From: an uncultured Chiayiivirga sp.
GTDB lineage: Bacteria; Pseudomonadota; Gammaproteobacteria; Xanthomonadales; Xanthomonadaceae
Length of the DNA: 64,000 bases
Direction of reading: 5' to 3'
Assembly: GCA_934525595.1 (NCBI GenBank)
Contig: CAKSZJ010000007.1
Coordinates: 49,323 to 113,322 of the forward strand
Shown here: positions 38,515 through 47,137 of the stretch, in pieces
Layout: every line of letters starts with the position of its first letter
Numbering within the stretch: the stretch's first letter is position 1
Program-made: the position numbers and the translations under genes
Notes under the pieces: model-generated
Told to the model about the DNA's origin: nothing
Databases searched by the model: none
The model's input: only the letters and a program-made list of their open reading frames with translations

Positions 38515-39051
38515 TCAAAGCTCCTCGATGGTACGGTTGTGGTTGGTGTAGATGCAGATGTCGCCGGCGATCTTGAGCGCCTGCTCGACGATCTGGCGCG
38601 GGTCCAGTTCGGTGTTCTCGATCAGCGCGCGCGCCGCGGCCTGCGCGAACGGGCCGCCGGACCCGATGGCAATCAGCCCGTGCTCGGGTTCGAGCACGTC
38701 GCCATTGCCGGAAATCAGCAGCGAGGCGTCCTTGTCGGCCACCGCCAGCATGGCTTCGAGCCGGCCGAGACGGCGGTCGGTACGCCAGTCCTTGGCCATC
38801 TCCACCGCCGCCCGCACCAGCTGGCCACCGTGCTTTTCCAGCTTGGCCTCGAACAGTTCGAACAGGGTGAAGGCATCGGCGGTGGCGCCCGCAAACCCGG
38901 CCAGCACCTTGCCATTGGCCAGCCGGCGCACCTTGCGCGCGTTGGCCTTGACCACGGTGTTGCCCAGGGTGACCTGCCCATCGCCGCCGATCACGACGCG
39001 ATCGCCGCGCCGCACGGACACGATGGTGGTGGCATGGAAAGTTTCGGACAT
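38515..39051 (-). CDS. hslV: ATP-dependent protease peptidase subunit HslV
   Basis: 178 residues. Threonine peptidase of the HslVU complex. After a seven-residue N-terminal extension (MSETFHA) comes the mature start [23 protein letters not shown] with the nucleophilic Thr, the [21 protein letters not shown] helix, [10 protein letters not shown] and [22 protein letters not shown] short FHATTIV prepeptide is typical of xanthomonads. A sigma-32-like promoter lies 30-58 bases upstream. Confidence 0.97.
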   Translation of the reverse strand: MSETFHATTIVSVRRGDRVVIGGDGQVTLGNTVVKANARKVRRLANGKVLAGFAGATADAFTLFELFEAKLEKHGGQLVRAAVEMAKDWRTDRRLGRLEAMLAVADKDASLLISGNGDVLEPEHGLIAIGSGGPFAQAAARALIENTELDPRQIVEQALKIAGDICIYTNHNRTIEEL

Positions 39052-39080
39052 GGACGCGCGCTCTGGGCCGGGATCGCAGG

Positions 39081-39109
39081 AATATGGGGGCAATCCGGTG
39101 TCGATCAAT
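39081..39109 (-). promoter_or_regulatory. Possible sigma-32 promoter of hslV
   Basis: On the minus strand a -10 element CCCCATATT (39081-39089) matches the heat-shock CCCCATnT consensus; a TTGA core (39105-39108) lies 15 bases upstream as a partial -35 element. Transcription would begin near 39075. hslVU is a classical RpoH target in E. coli. The -35 part is weaker than at htpG. Confidence 0.5.
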
Positions 39110-39191
39110 ATCCCGGCGCAAGGGTGTCCGGACGTCGAAGACGTGCTACTCCGGAGGCGTTCGATGCCTGACACGCCCGGGGAACGACAGA

Positions 39192-39216
39192 CTGAGCGCG
39201 GGCAGCCCGCGCTCAG
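39192..39216 (-). terminator. Hairpin at the xerC stop codon
   Basis: Perfect 11-base-pair inverted repeat CTGAGCGCGGG / CCCGCGCTCAG with a three-base loop overlaps the xerC stop. The following transcript sequence (TCTGTCGTTCC) has few T's, so termination would be partial; it separates the xerC group from the hslV promoter. Confidence 0.5.
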
Positions 39217-40148
39217 CCCTTGCGCCGCGCGCGCGGGTGGGCCGCGTCGTAGACCTTGGCCAGGTGCTGGAAGTCGAGGTGGGTGTAAATCTGGGTGGTG
39301 GCGATATCGGCGTGGCCGAGAAGCTCCTGGACCGCGCGCAGGTCGCCGGAGGATTCCAGCACGTGGCTGGCACAGGAGTGGCGGAACAGGTGCGGATACA
39401 CGCGCGTGTCGATGCCCTGGCGCTGCGCGATCGCCTTGATGCGTTGCCCCACCAGGGTTCCGCTGATCGGCTCGCCGCGCGCGCCCTTGAACACCGGTTC
39501 TGCGGGACCGGCGGCGCCCAGCGCGCGCAGCGCCGCCAGCGCCTCGCGTGCCTTGCTGCCCACCGGCACGTCGCGGGTTCGCCCCCCCTTGCCGCGCACC
39601 CGCACCAGGCCCTCTTCCAGACGCAGGTCGCCCCAGCGCAGCGCGCACAGCTCGGCGCGGCGCAGTGCGGAGGAATACAGCAGTTCCAGCACGGCACGGT
39701 CGCGCACGTCGTCGGGCGTCAGCACGGGGAAATCCAGCAGGCGGCTCATTTCATCGACATCGAGCACCTGCGGCAGCCTGCGCGGTGCGCGCGGTGCGCG
39801 CAGGTCGGCCACGGGACTTGCCGCAAGGCCGCCTTCGCGCAGGAGGTAGTGGAAGAAACCGCGGCACGAGGAGAGCAGGCGCTGCAAGCTGCCGGCCGAA
39901 AGACCGCCGCGGTGCTCTACGGCAATGAAGCTGCGCATCTGTTCGGGGTCCAGCGCCCGCCACTCCGCGACGCCACGCCGCCGGGCAAACCCGGTCAGGC
40001 GCGCGAGGTCGCGGCGATAGGAGGCCAGGGTGTTCGGCGAATAACCGCGCTCCACCCGCAGTCCATCCAGGTACGCCAGCACCGGCGCGGCGAGCGCATC
40101 ATCCGCAGCGATCTGGGCATCCTGGTCGCAGTCGCGCCCCGCAGCCAT
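39213..40148 (-). CDS. xerC: Site-specific tyrosine recombinase XerC
   Basis: 311 residues. With XerD resolves chromosome dimers at dif. SAM-like N-terminal core-binding domain ([23 protein letters not shown]) and a catalytic domain with the Arg in [10 protein letters not shown], Lys in [19 protein letters not shown] (His and Arg), and [16 protein letters not shown] with the second His and nucleophilic Tyr. The DUF484-xerC order is conserved in gammaproteobacteria. A GGAG sequence precedes the ATG. Confidence 0.95.
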   Translation of the reverse strand: MAAGRDCDQDAQIAADDALAAPVLAYLDGLRVERGYSPNTLASYRRDLARLTGFARRRGVAEWRALDPEQMRSFIAVEHRGGLSAGSLQRLLSSCRGFFHYLLREGGLAASPVADLRAPRAPRRLPQVLDVDEMSRLLDFPVLTPDDVRDRAVLELLYSSALRRAELCALRWGDLRLEEGLVRVRGKGGRTRDVPVGSKAREALAALRALGAAGPAEPVFKGARGEPISGTLVGQRIKAIAQRQGIDTRVYPHLFRHSCASHVLESSGDLRAVQELLGHADIATTQIYTHLDFQHLAKVYDAAHPRARRKG

Positions 40149-40164
40149 CTCCGTGCTCCGGCAC

Positions 40165-40842
40165 TCAGCCGTCGAAGCGCGACAGCGCCGCAGCGAGCGC
40201 CTCGGCCATCAGGCGCAGGAACAGCGTACCCATGCCCGGATAAAAGCGGTTGGCGTCGCTGCTGCCCACCGCGAGCAGCCCGTGCTGCCCCAGCGGAAGC
40301 AGCGCGGTCGATTGCACCTTGTCCGCATCCTCGCCAAACAGCGCGCCCATCTTCGGCGGCTGCAGGCGGCCGCACAGCGGCTCCTCGCCAGCCAGGAAAT
40401 CGGTAAACGGCACAAGCGCCGCATCGCCCGGCGCCAGTACGCGCCACCACGGGCTCTCCGGAGCGGCATCCCGCGGGCCGACGAGGATCACCCGCACCCA
40501 TTCGCTGCCGAAGTCCTCGCGCAGCGTGGCAACCAGGGTCGCGAGGGTTTCGGGCAGGCTGCGCGCTCGCAGCAGCGCCAGGGTGAGCTGGTGGGTGCGC
40601 ACCGTCAGGCGCTCGTTCTCGTTGGCGATGGCGTAAAGCTCGAGCAGGCGCCGGTTGAGCTCGCGGTTCTTCTCGCGCAGCGCCTCCAGCTGGTAGCTCG
40701 CCAGCGACGTGGCGCGCCCGTCCTCGCGCGGCACGTCCATCGCCAGCGCGACGTCCGGGTAGTGCGAGAAGAAGGCGGGGTGCTCGCGCAGCCAGGCGGC
40801 GACCTCGGCGCCCGACAGCTCGCGTCGTGCGGAATCACTCAT
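40165..40842 (-). CDS. DUF484 (GAF-like) family protein
   Basis: 225 residues. Begins with the typical VAAWLREHPAFFSHYPDVALAM motif, a coiled-coil stretch (LEALREKNRELNRRLLELYAIANENERL), and a GAF-like C-terminal half ending GSSDANRFYPGMGTLFLRLMAEAL. This family sits between dapF and xerC in many gammaproteobacteria; its biochemical role is unknown. The ATG overlaps the dapF stop by four bases. Confidence 0.92.
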   Translation of the reverse strand: MSDSARRELSGAEVAAWLREHPAFFSHYPDVALAMDVPREDGRATSLASYQLEALREKNRELNRRLLELYAIANENERLTVRTHQLTLALLRARSLPETLATLVATLREDFGSEWVRVILVGPRDAAPESPWWRVLAPGDAALVPFTDFLAGEEPLCGRLQPPKMGALFGEDADKVQSTALLPLGQHGLLAVGSSDANRFYPGMGTLFLRLMAEALAAALSRFDG

Positions 40843-41678
40843 GTCAGGAACTCTCCCTCGAAAACGAACTCGGCCGGTCCGGCCATGTGGATGCTGCGTC
40901 CCGCGCCGGGCCAATGGATGCGCAGCACGCCGCCGGGAAGATGCACGGCAACGCGCTCGCCCACCCGCCCGCGCCGCGCCAGCACCGCCACCGCGGCACA
41001 GGCGCCCGAGCCGCAGGCCAGCGTTTCGCCCGCGCCGCGCTCGTAAACCCGCAGGCGAATGGTGCCCGGATCGAACACCTGGGCGAAGCCGACGTTGCAG
41101 CCGTCGGCGAACGCCGGATCGCGCTGCAGCGCGCGGCCGATGCGTTCGACCGGCGCGGCGCACGCATCGGGCACGTCGACCACCGCGTGCGGGTTGCCCA
41201 TCGAGACCACGCCGGCCCCGATCGGCTCGCCGTCGATCACGAAGACGCAGGGATCGGCTTCCGGGCGCGCAAGCCCGACGGCGGCAGGCGAGAAATCGGG
41301 AACGCCCATGTCGATGCCGATGCCTTCATCCTCGATCGTCGCCAGGACGCGACCGGCCGGACCATCCAGCGCAAACCCGTCTCCTCGTGCCGTCCCCTCG
41401 CGCAGCAGCCATGCCGCCACGCAGCGCGCGCCGTTGCCGCACTGCCCGGCACGGCTGCCGTCGGCGTTGAAGATGGCGTAGCCGGCCACGGCGCCCGCAT
41501 CGCGCGGCGGTTCGATCGTGATGAGCTGGTCGAAGCCGATGCCGCGATGCCGGTCGGCAAGGCGCGCCACGCGCGCCGGCGAAAGTTCCACCGTGCCGCC
41601 GCGCCGATCCACGATGACGAAATCGTTGCCGGCGCCGTGCATCTTGGAAAAACGCAGGGGCGTGGGCGGCAGGCTCAC
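40839..41678 (-). CDS. dapF: Diaminopimelate epimerase
   Basis: 279 residues. Interconverts LL- and meso-diaminopimelate for lysine and peptidoglycan. The two catalytic cysteines are in GQCGNGARC and ACGSGACAAV. Start motif FSKMHGAGNDFVIVD; SMGNPHAVVDV in the middle. The start is GTG at 41678, overlapping the lptM stop (GTGA); the next in-frame ATG would cut into the conserved beginning. Part of the lptM-dapF-DUF484-xerC run. Confidence 0.97.
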   Translation of the reverse strand: MSLPPTPLRFSKMHGAGNDFVIVDRRGGTVELSPARVARLADRHRGIGFDQLITIEPPRDAGAVAGYAIFNADGSRAGQCGNGARCVAAWLLREGTARGDGFALDGPAGRVLATIEDEGIGIDMGVPDFSPAAVGLARPEADPCVFVIDGEPIGAGVVSMGNPHAVVDVPDACAAPVERIGRALQRDPAFADGCNVGFAQVFDPGTIRLRVYERGAGETLACGSGACAAVAVLARRGRVGERVAVHLPGGVLRIHWPGAGRSIHMAGPAEFVFEGEFLT

Positions 41679-41791
41679 GGCGACAGCGCGGTGGGCGATC
41701 CGGTCGGGCGGACGAGATCGCCCTTGTTTCCGCAGGCGCACGCGGCAAGGACCAGGAGACACAGCAGGAGGATGCGCGGGATGCGTTTCAT
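41675..41791 (-). CDS. lptM: Small lipoprotein LptM (YifL family)
   Basis: 38 residues: MKRIPRILLLCLLVLAACACGNKGDLVRP and a short tail. The pattern of a short lipoprotein signal, C-G-x-K-G-x-L and position just before dapF identifies the family; LptM assists maturation of the LPS translocon LptDE in E. coli. The lipobox reads L15-A16-A17-C18, but the family's lipidated Cys is the one before G-N-K-G (Cys20), so the processing site is ambiguous. A -10-like TATACT ends six bases before the ATG, suggesting a leaderless start. Confidence 0.88.
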   Translation of the reverse strand: MKRIPRILLLCLLVLAACACGNKGDLVRPTGSPTALSP

Positions 41792-41797
41792 GGTGCC

Positions 41798-41805
41798 AGT
41801 ATAAT
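41798..41805. promoter_or_regulatory. Overlapping divergent -10 elements between lptM and the plus-strand membrane gene
   Basis: The eight bases AGTATAAT hold a perfect plus-strand TATAAT (41800-41805), which would give a leader of about 20 bases for the gene at 41832, and a minus-strand TATACT (41798-41803) six bases from the lptM ATG. Neither has a convincing -35 hexamer. Confidence 0.5.
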
Positions 41806-41831
41806 CGCGCCATTCCGCACCTGGGCCTGCC

Positions 41832-42500
41832 ATGTCGCCGTCCCTGTTCGTAATGATCCCGGCTCTCGCCTGCGCGATCTTCGCGCTGATCTTCGCCGCC
41901 GGCGCATGGCGCCGCATTCGCCGGCGCGCGGCGCTGGGCGCGGGCCTGCGAATGCTGCTGGCGACGGGTTTCGGCCTGACGGCACTGGGGCTCACGGGCC
42001 TGTGCCTTTCGATCCGGCACTACCTGGCGCTGGAGAGCGAAGTGACGGTGGCCGAGCTGGCGTTCAGCGAAATGGCGCCGCAGCGATTCCAGGTGCGCAT
42101 CACCCTGGCGGATGGCCGCGAGCGGCGCGTCGAGCTGGCCGGCGATGAGTGGCAGCTCGACGCGCGAGTGATTTCCTGGAAGCTGCCGGCGGTGCTCGCC
42201 GGCGCACCGCCGCTGTACCGGGTGGAGCGGGTTTCCGGGCGCTACCGCGATATCGCACAGGAACGCGAATCCGAACGCAGCGTCCACGCGCTCGATGCCG
42301 GTGCCCTGCCCGACCTGTGGGCGCTCAAGGGGCGCTTCCCGCGCTGGCTGCCCTTCGTCGATGCCCATTACGGCAGCGCGGCCTACCTGCCGATGCGTGA
42401 CGGCACGCGCTTCACCGTCACCCTGGGCGGGCGCGGCGGACTGGTGGCACGACCATCGGACGATGCCACGCGCCGCCTGATCCAGGCGACGGGCTGGTGA
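41832..42500 (+). CDS. Two-helix inner membrane protein of unknown function
   Basis: 222 residues. Two N-terminal transmembrane helices (about 5-24 and 39-60) are followed by a soluble domain of about 160 residues with a beta-rich pattern (QRFQVRITLADGRERRVELAGDEWQLDARVISWK) and a tail VTLGGRGGLVARPSDDATRR. Similar proteins lie next to dapF in xanthomonads, where they are often labelled cation/multidrug efflux pump; the sequence offers no support for pump activity. Confidence 0.75.
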   Translation: MSPSLFVMIPALACAIFALIFAAGAWRRIRRRAALGAGLRMLLATGFGLTALGLTGLCLSIRHYLALESEVTVAELAFSEMAPQRFQVRITLADGRERRVELAGDEWQLDARVISWKLPAVLAGAPPLYRVERVSGRYRDIAQERESERSVHALDAGALPDLWALKGRFPRWLPFVDAHYGSAAYLPMRDGTRFTVTLGGRGGLVARPSDDATRRLIQATGW

Positions 42501-42648
42501 TCCTCGGCGGCCTCCGTCCCGGCGACGTCATCCATCGCGCTATGCTGCGGCCTTTCCCACCGATCATCGCCATGCCGCTCCGATTCGCGCAGCCTCCTCC
42601 ACCCCACGCCTGCGGTGCCTCCCGCCCCGGTGCGAACCGGTAGCCGGC

Positions 42649-43755
42649 GTGCCCTCTGCGTCCACGCCCGCGCGGCATCGCCGCCGCTTCACCCCGGCCC
42701 AGCTGTGGGGCGGGCTGCTGGCCATGGCCACGGCGATCAGCCTGCTGCTCTTCCTGGATCGCTACCTGGGCCGCCTGGCGAACGATCGCGCCGGCGAGTG
42801 GCTGCGCGTCCTGATCGAGGAGTCCACCGGCACGTTCACTGCCGCGCTGCTGGTGCCGGTGATGGTGTGGGCGGTGCGGCGCTGGCCGCCGTTCGGCGCG
42901 CGCTGGAAAACCCATCTGCCGCTGCAACTGCTGATCGCCATGGCGGTCGGCTTCGTCCACACCACGACAACCTACCTGCTGCGCGACCTGCTCATCGCCG
43001 TTCCGGGAGTGGTCGGCTCGGGTGACTACGCGCTTTCACCCAACCGCTACCTGCTTGCGCTGCCCACCGGGCTCATCGTGTACGCGGTGGTCGCCGCCCT
43101 GACCACGGTGATCGACCGCTACCGCGGCGCGCGCAACCGCGAGCTGGAGGCCGTCGAACTGCGCGCCCAGCTCACCCAGGCCCAGCTGCTGGCGCTGCAG
43201 CGCCAGCTCGAACCGAACTTCATGTTCAACACCCTGCGTTCGATCGCCCAGCTGGTCTACGCCAATCCCAAGGCAGCCGAGGAAATGATCGCGCGCATGA
43301 CCGCGCTGCTGAAGCACTCCTTCGCCAGCGATGCCTCGCACGAAACCACGCTGGCCAACGAGCTGCGCGTGCTCGATCTCTACCTCGACATCATGCGCCT
43401 GCGCTACGCCGAGCGCCTGTTCGTGCAGGTGGACGCCCCGCCCGAGCTGGCGCGTGCCGTCCTGCCGCGCTTCCTGCTGCAGCCGCTGGTGGAGAACGCC
43501 ATGCGCCACGGCGACGATCCGGCCATGACCCTGGTGGCGGTGCGGGTATTCGTGCGGGCCGAAGGCGACAGCCTGGTGATCCGGGTGCGCGACCACAGCC
43601 GCTGCGACGACCAGAGTCCGCACAGCATCGGTGTGGTCAACGCGGCGGCGCGCATCGCACAGCTCTACGGATCCGGTTACGGGCTTTCCAGCGAGCGTAC
43701 CGACGAAGGCATCGAAGTGACGGTGCGCCTGCCGCTGCGTATGGACGCGGCGTGA
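42649..43755 (+). CDS. LytS/YehU-type sensor histidine kinase homologue lacking the phospho-acceptor His
   Basis: 368 residues. Four transmembrane helices (about 20-150), a coiled-coil linker (RGARNRELEAVELRAQLTQ) and a His_kinase-type region followed by an ATPase-like domain. The usual motif QLxPHFLFNTL reads QLEPNFMFNTL: Asn190 replaces the phospho-accepting His. The N-box LQPLVENAMRHG is kept, but the next D-N-G-x-G motif reads DHSRCDD and the glycine box is reduced to HSIGVVNAAARIAQLYG. No response regulator gene is adjacent. I infer a pseudokinase or receptor role. GTG start; the next in-frame ATG is inside the first helix. Confidence 0.85.
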   Translation: MPSASTPARHRRRFTPAQLWGGLLAMATAISLLLFLDRYLGRLANDRAGEWLRVLIEESTGTFTAALLVPVMVWAVRRWPPFGARWKTHLPLQLLIAMAVGFVHTTTTYLLRDLLIAVPGVVGSGDYALSPNRYLLALPTGLIVYAVVAALTTVIDRYRGARNRELEAVELRAQLTQAQLLALQRQLEPNFMFNTLRSIAQLVYANPKAAEEMIARMTALLKHSFASDASHETTLANELRVLDLYLDIMRLRYAERLFVQVDAPPELARAVLPRFLLQPLVENAMRHGDDPAMTLVAVRVFVRAEGDSLVIRVRDHSRCDDQSPHSIGVVNAAARIAQLYGSGYGLSSERTDEGIEVTVRLPLRMDAA

Positions 43756-43939
43756 TCGCATCCCCGCAGGGCCGCCACGGGCATCCCGAAGTTTCCTGAA
43801 ACCTCCGCCCACCGCCGGCGCGTGTCCGGTTTCCGCACTCGGCTCCGTAACAGACACCAAGCCGGCACTGTCCGCAGCAGCGCCTCCGGCCTCCATGCGC
43901 CATCCTGGCCGCACACCCACCCCGACCGAGGAACGACCC

Positions 43940-44524
43940 ATGCACCATTCCACCGCTCCGCACACCCGCCTCCGTCGCACGCCTTTGCTGGGCGCACTGC
44001 TCTCCCTCGCCCTGATCGCCGTGTGCCCGGCCGTTCTGGCCAATGAAATCGAACCTGGGCTGTGGGAGTTCCGTACGAAGATGGACTCGCCCGATGGTTC
44101 CAGCCCCGTTGCCGCGCAGATGGCACAAATGCAGGAGCAGCTCAAGAACCTGCCGCCTGAGGTTCGCAAGATGATGGAGCAGCAGATGGCGGGGGCCGGC
44201 GTCGCTCTCGGCACCGGCGGAGAAGGCGTGTCCTTTCGCGTGTGCATTACCCCGGAAGACGCCAAGGCCGGCCCGATCCGCGAAGGGCAGCAGGAAGGGG
44301 AATGCGTCTACTCGCGCGTGCAGCAGAAGGGCAATACCTGGAGCGGGCGGGTAACCTGCAGCAAGCCGCAGATGCAGGGCGACTTCACCACCACCCTGCA
44401 CAGCCCCAGCCACCACACCACCGAGGCGCGGATGCAAGGCCAGTCGATCGGCACGATGACGATGCAAACCGAATCCAGACGCCTCGGGAACGACTGCGGC
44501 AAGCTGTCGCGACGCGGACGCTGA
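43940..44524 (+). CDS. DUF3617 domain exported protein
   Basis: 194 residues. After a basic N-terminus a hydrophobic signal (LLGALLSLALIAVCPAVLA) leads to NEIEPGLWEFRTKMDSP, the DUF3617 start, then a Met/Gln-rich helix (MAQMQEQLKNLPPEVRKMMEQQM), VCITPEDA and GECVYSRVQQKGNTWSGRVTC with four conserved cysteines. A small periplasmic protein of unknown function. ATG 43940 is preceded by GAGGAA. Confidence 0.85.
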   Translation: MHHSTAPHTRLRRTPLLGALLSLALIAVCPAVLANEIEPGLWEFRTKMDSPDGSSPVAAQMAQMQEQLKNLPPEVRKMMEQQMAGAGVALGTGGEGVSFRVCITPEDAKAGPIREGQQEGECVYSRVQQKGNTWSGRVTCSKPQMQGDFTTTLHSPSHHTTEARMQGQSIGTMTMQTESRRLGNDCGKLSRRGR

Positions 44525-44539
44525 TCGGGCGGACGACGA

Positions 44540-44561
44540 GGCGGCACGCTGCCGTGCCGCC
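44540..44561. terminator. Possible bidirectional terminator hairpin between convergent genes
   Basis: Nine-base-pair stem GGCGGCACG / CGTGCCGCC with a CTGC loop in the 46-base gap between the convergent DUF3617 and carboxypeptidase genes. It has no U-tract on either side. Confidence 0.45.
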
Positions 44562-44570
44562 GGATCGGGA

Positions 44571-47054
44571 TCAGCCTGGACCGACCCCGAAGCCGTCGGC
44601 GAAGATCGCATCGCCGAGCGGAGTCTGCGAATCACGGCAGGCCTGGCCGCCGGCGCTGAGGCGGATGTTGTCCACCGCCCAGCCGGCCGCATTGACCGAC
44701 GCATCCGACTGGAGCCGGAAGCGAAGACGGAAGGCGCTGCCACCGGCCGCCGCGGGCAGTTCGATCCGGTTCGACTGCCAGGCGGCGCGACCGCTGCACC
44801 GGTAGATCTCGGTCCAGCTGCTGCCGCCGTTGCTGCTGTACTCGACGAACCCGAAATCGTAGCCGGCCTCGGTGGCGCAGCGATCCTCGAACTCCAGCAC
44901 CGCGTCGGCATAGCCGGAAAGGTCGAGGTTCGCCGCCATCGTCAGCGAGGCGCTGGCATTGTTCGGGTAGCCGGGCGTGTGCCAGGACCTGCCAGCGTGG
45001 CCGCCGATGCTGCTGCCGATGGTCCAGGGTGACTGCGCGCCCCAGCCCGCACCGCCCTGCTCCACGTCATCGAACAGGCGTTCGCAGACGTGCAACAGCG
45101 CGAAATCGCGCACCTGCTGCTGCCCGCCGGCCAGCGCCACGCCATGGAGCTCTTCGGCAAGATAGCCCGGCGCGCTGACGCGCACGTCCACCGCGCCGGC
45201 GCGCATGGTACGCAGATAGCTGCCGTCGGCGGCACTGGACTGCGCGACGCGCTCCTCGTTGGTCACCGGATTGCGCACGGTGACACTGGCAGCCAGCGGC
45301 GCACCGTCCGCCAGCGCCGTCACGGTGCCGGCGAGCGCGGCGATCTGCGCGGCGGGCGCGACATCCACCAGGGCCGCATCCGGCGTTCCGGCGCGCCCCT
45401 GACTGTCGGTGCCCTGCACGAACACCAGATGGCGTCCCTCGGGCAAGCCCACCGTCGAAAGCGAACCGATCGCCGTTTCCCCGAGTGCATCGAACGCACC
45501 GTCCGCGGCGGCCAGCGGAATGGCCGCCGCGCCGCTCGCCCAGGGCGGCGTGCCGACATAGGCCGCCGCCGAGGCGATCGGATAGGTGGCCTGGGTACCG
45601 TTGGACTGGTTGAAGCGGCCGCTGTGCAGTGACGCGCTCAGGCTCACCGGATCGCCTTCGGCAATCAGATCCGGCGATGCCGTCACCGCCAGCGTGTCCG
45701 GCCCGTAGGGCAGGCGATAGGGCGCCTGCGCCGCGCGCGCGGCGTAGCGCAGCGCGGCGAGGTTGATCGGATAGGTGCTCGATTCGAAGCTGGCGCAGCC
45801 CTCGAAGAAGGCCGTGCCCAGCTCGATGGTGTAGGACGGCGCGCCCAGCAGGCCGTAGAAGGTGTCGTCCGTGGTGCCGTCGGTCGGATACAGCTCCACC
45901 GCCGCCTGCGGGGTGTAGCCGTTGAACCAGGCCATGCGCCGGCCGAGCGTGCGCAGCGCGGCGTCGTTCGGCGCGGCGGTGGAGACGTCGCCCCAGGACC
46001 ACAGCACCAGCTTCGAATAGCTGTGCACGTCGAAAAAGACGCCACGATAGTCGTCCGGCGCAGGCGTCGTGGTGTCGTCCGGCCGGCGGTCCTGCAGCAC
46101 GCCGCCCGAATACACCCCGCCCGCGCCGCGCGTGCCGGCGACGTAGGTCACCAGGTTCACGGTCTCCGGCTCCGACATCGGAGCCGGGCCGCGATAGGTT
46201 TCGGCACACGCACTGCCGCTGGAACCCTGCCCGCCGGTGGTGTTCCAGTGGAACGGAAAATTGCGGTTGAGGTCGATGCCGTAGGTGGTGCTGCCGCACG
46301 AGCCGTTGGTGTTGTTGGTGTTCTTGCGCCAGGACAGCCCGGTCTCGGCTTTCTTGCGGCCGTCCGGATTGGCCATGAGGATCAAATGGAAATCGACGTG
46401 ATCGAGCAGCCAGGTGGCCTGCGGATCGATCCCGTAGCCCGTCGCCAGCCACTCGGCGAAGCGGGTGAGCAGCTCCGCCGGGGTGTACTCGCGCGCGTGG
46501 ATCGAACCGTAGGCGACGAAAACCGGGCGCTGCGGATCGGATGCGAGGGTGTCGAAGTTGGTCAGGCGCAGCACGCGCATTTCGTGGCCGTTCGCCGGGT
46601 TCCGGCTCTTCTCCCAGCTCGGGCCGATGCTGCCGACGGCGGCGAGTTGCGGATAGGCGAGCGCGAGGTCGTCCATGGTCTGGTAGGCACCCTCCACCGT
46701 GCGGTAGCAGGCGAAACCCGGAATCGACGGATAGCCGCCAGCGCTGGGCGTGCGGGTTCCGACCGCGAGCGCGGCATCCATCGACTTCCGGAAATCGCGC
46801 AGCTGCGCGGTGCCGGCCAGATCGATGCTCACGGTGAGCCCGGCGGCCTCGAGCATCGCGATGCCGGCCTCATCCACATCCACCCGCAGCAGCTGGCGCT
46901 CGGCGTCGATCTGGGCATGCTGCAGCTGCGCGGTGGCGCGGTGCAGCGCGGCGCGGTCCGGCCAGTGCGCCTCGACCATCCATTCTTCGGCGCTGGCGCT
47001 CGAAAAGGCCACGCACGCAACAGCCGCCATGGCGGCAAAGGCGAGGGTGCGCAT
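44571..47054 (-). CDS. Secreted M14 zinc carboxypeptidase with C-terminal beta domains and IFADGFG tail
   Basis: 827 residues. Signal peptide about 1-22. The M14 domain (about 110-450) has zinc ligands His186 and Glu189 in SIHAREYTP and His344 in FFDVHSYSK; the catalytic Glu411 is in SYTIELGTAFF; MANPDGR and the Arg/Asn substrate region SYDLNRNF-like GIDLNRNFPFHW are present. Downstream lie Ig-like segments, a carboxypeptidase-regulatory-like domain (LAGTVTALADGAPLAASVTV) and a jelly-roll/MAM-like domain ending in WAVDNIRLSAGG. The protein ends GDAIFADGFGVGPG. The ATG at 47054 begins the signal peptide; an ATG 17 codons upstream is unlikely. Probably degrades extracellular peptides. Confidence 0.92.
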   Translation of the reverse strand: MRTLAFAAMAAVACVAFSSASAEEWMVEAHWPDRAALHRATAQLQHAQIDAERQLLRVDVDEAGIAMLEAAGLTVSIDLAGTAQLRDFRKSMDAALAVGTRTPSAGGYPSIPGFACYRTVEGAYQTMDDLALAYPQLAAVGSIGPSWEKSRNPANGHEMRVLRLTNFDTLASDPQRPVFVAYGSIHAREYTPAELLTRFAEWLATGYGIDPQATWLLDHVDFHLILMANPDGRKKAETGLSWRKNTNNTNGSCGSTTYGIDLNRNFPFHWNTTGGQGSSGSACAETYRGPAPMSEPETVNLVTYVAGTRGAGGVYSGGVLQDRRPDDTTTPAPDDYRGVFFDVHSYSKLVLWSWGDVSTAAPNDAALRTLGRRMAWFNGYTPQAAVELYPTDGTTDDTFYGLLGAPSYTIELGTAFFEGCASFESSTYPINLAALRYAARAAQAPYRLPYGPDTLAVTASPDLIAEGDPVSLSASLHSGRFNQSNGTQATYPIASAAAYVGTPPWASGAAAIPLAAADGAFDALGETAIGSLSTVGLPEGRHLVFVQGTDSQGRAGTPDAALVDVAPAAQIAALAGTVTALADGAPLAASVTVRNPVTNEERVAQSSAADGSYLRTMRAGAVDVRVSAPGYLAEELHGVALAGGQQQVRDFALLHVCERLFDDVEQGGAGWGAQSPWTIGSSIGGHAGRSWHTPGYPNNASASLTMAANLDLSGYADAVLEFEDRCATEAGYDFGFVEYSSNGGSSWTEIYRCSGRAAWQSNRIELPAAAGGSAFRLRFRLQSDASVNAAGWAVDNIRLSAGGQACRDSQTPLGDAIFADGFGVGPG

Positions 47055-47137
47055 TGATGTTTCCCCGAAACGAAAGGCGCGATGGTACTCGCGTGCTTCG
47101 GTCAATGAGGCCCGTTTTCAGATGTTCTTGACCAGGA

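Noticed and set aside
44540..44561. Hairpin between convergent genes considered as an attachment site or dif
   Set aside because: A nine-base-pair stem without similarity to dif halves; a transcription-related role is simpler.
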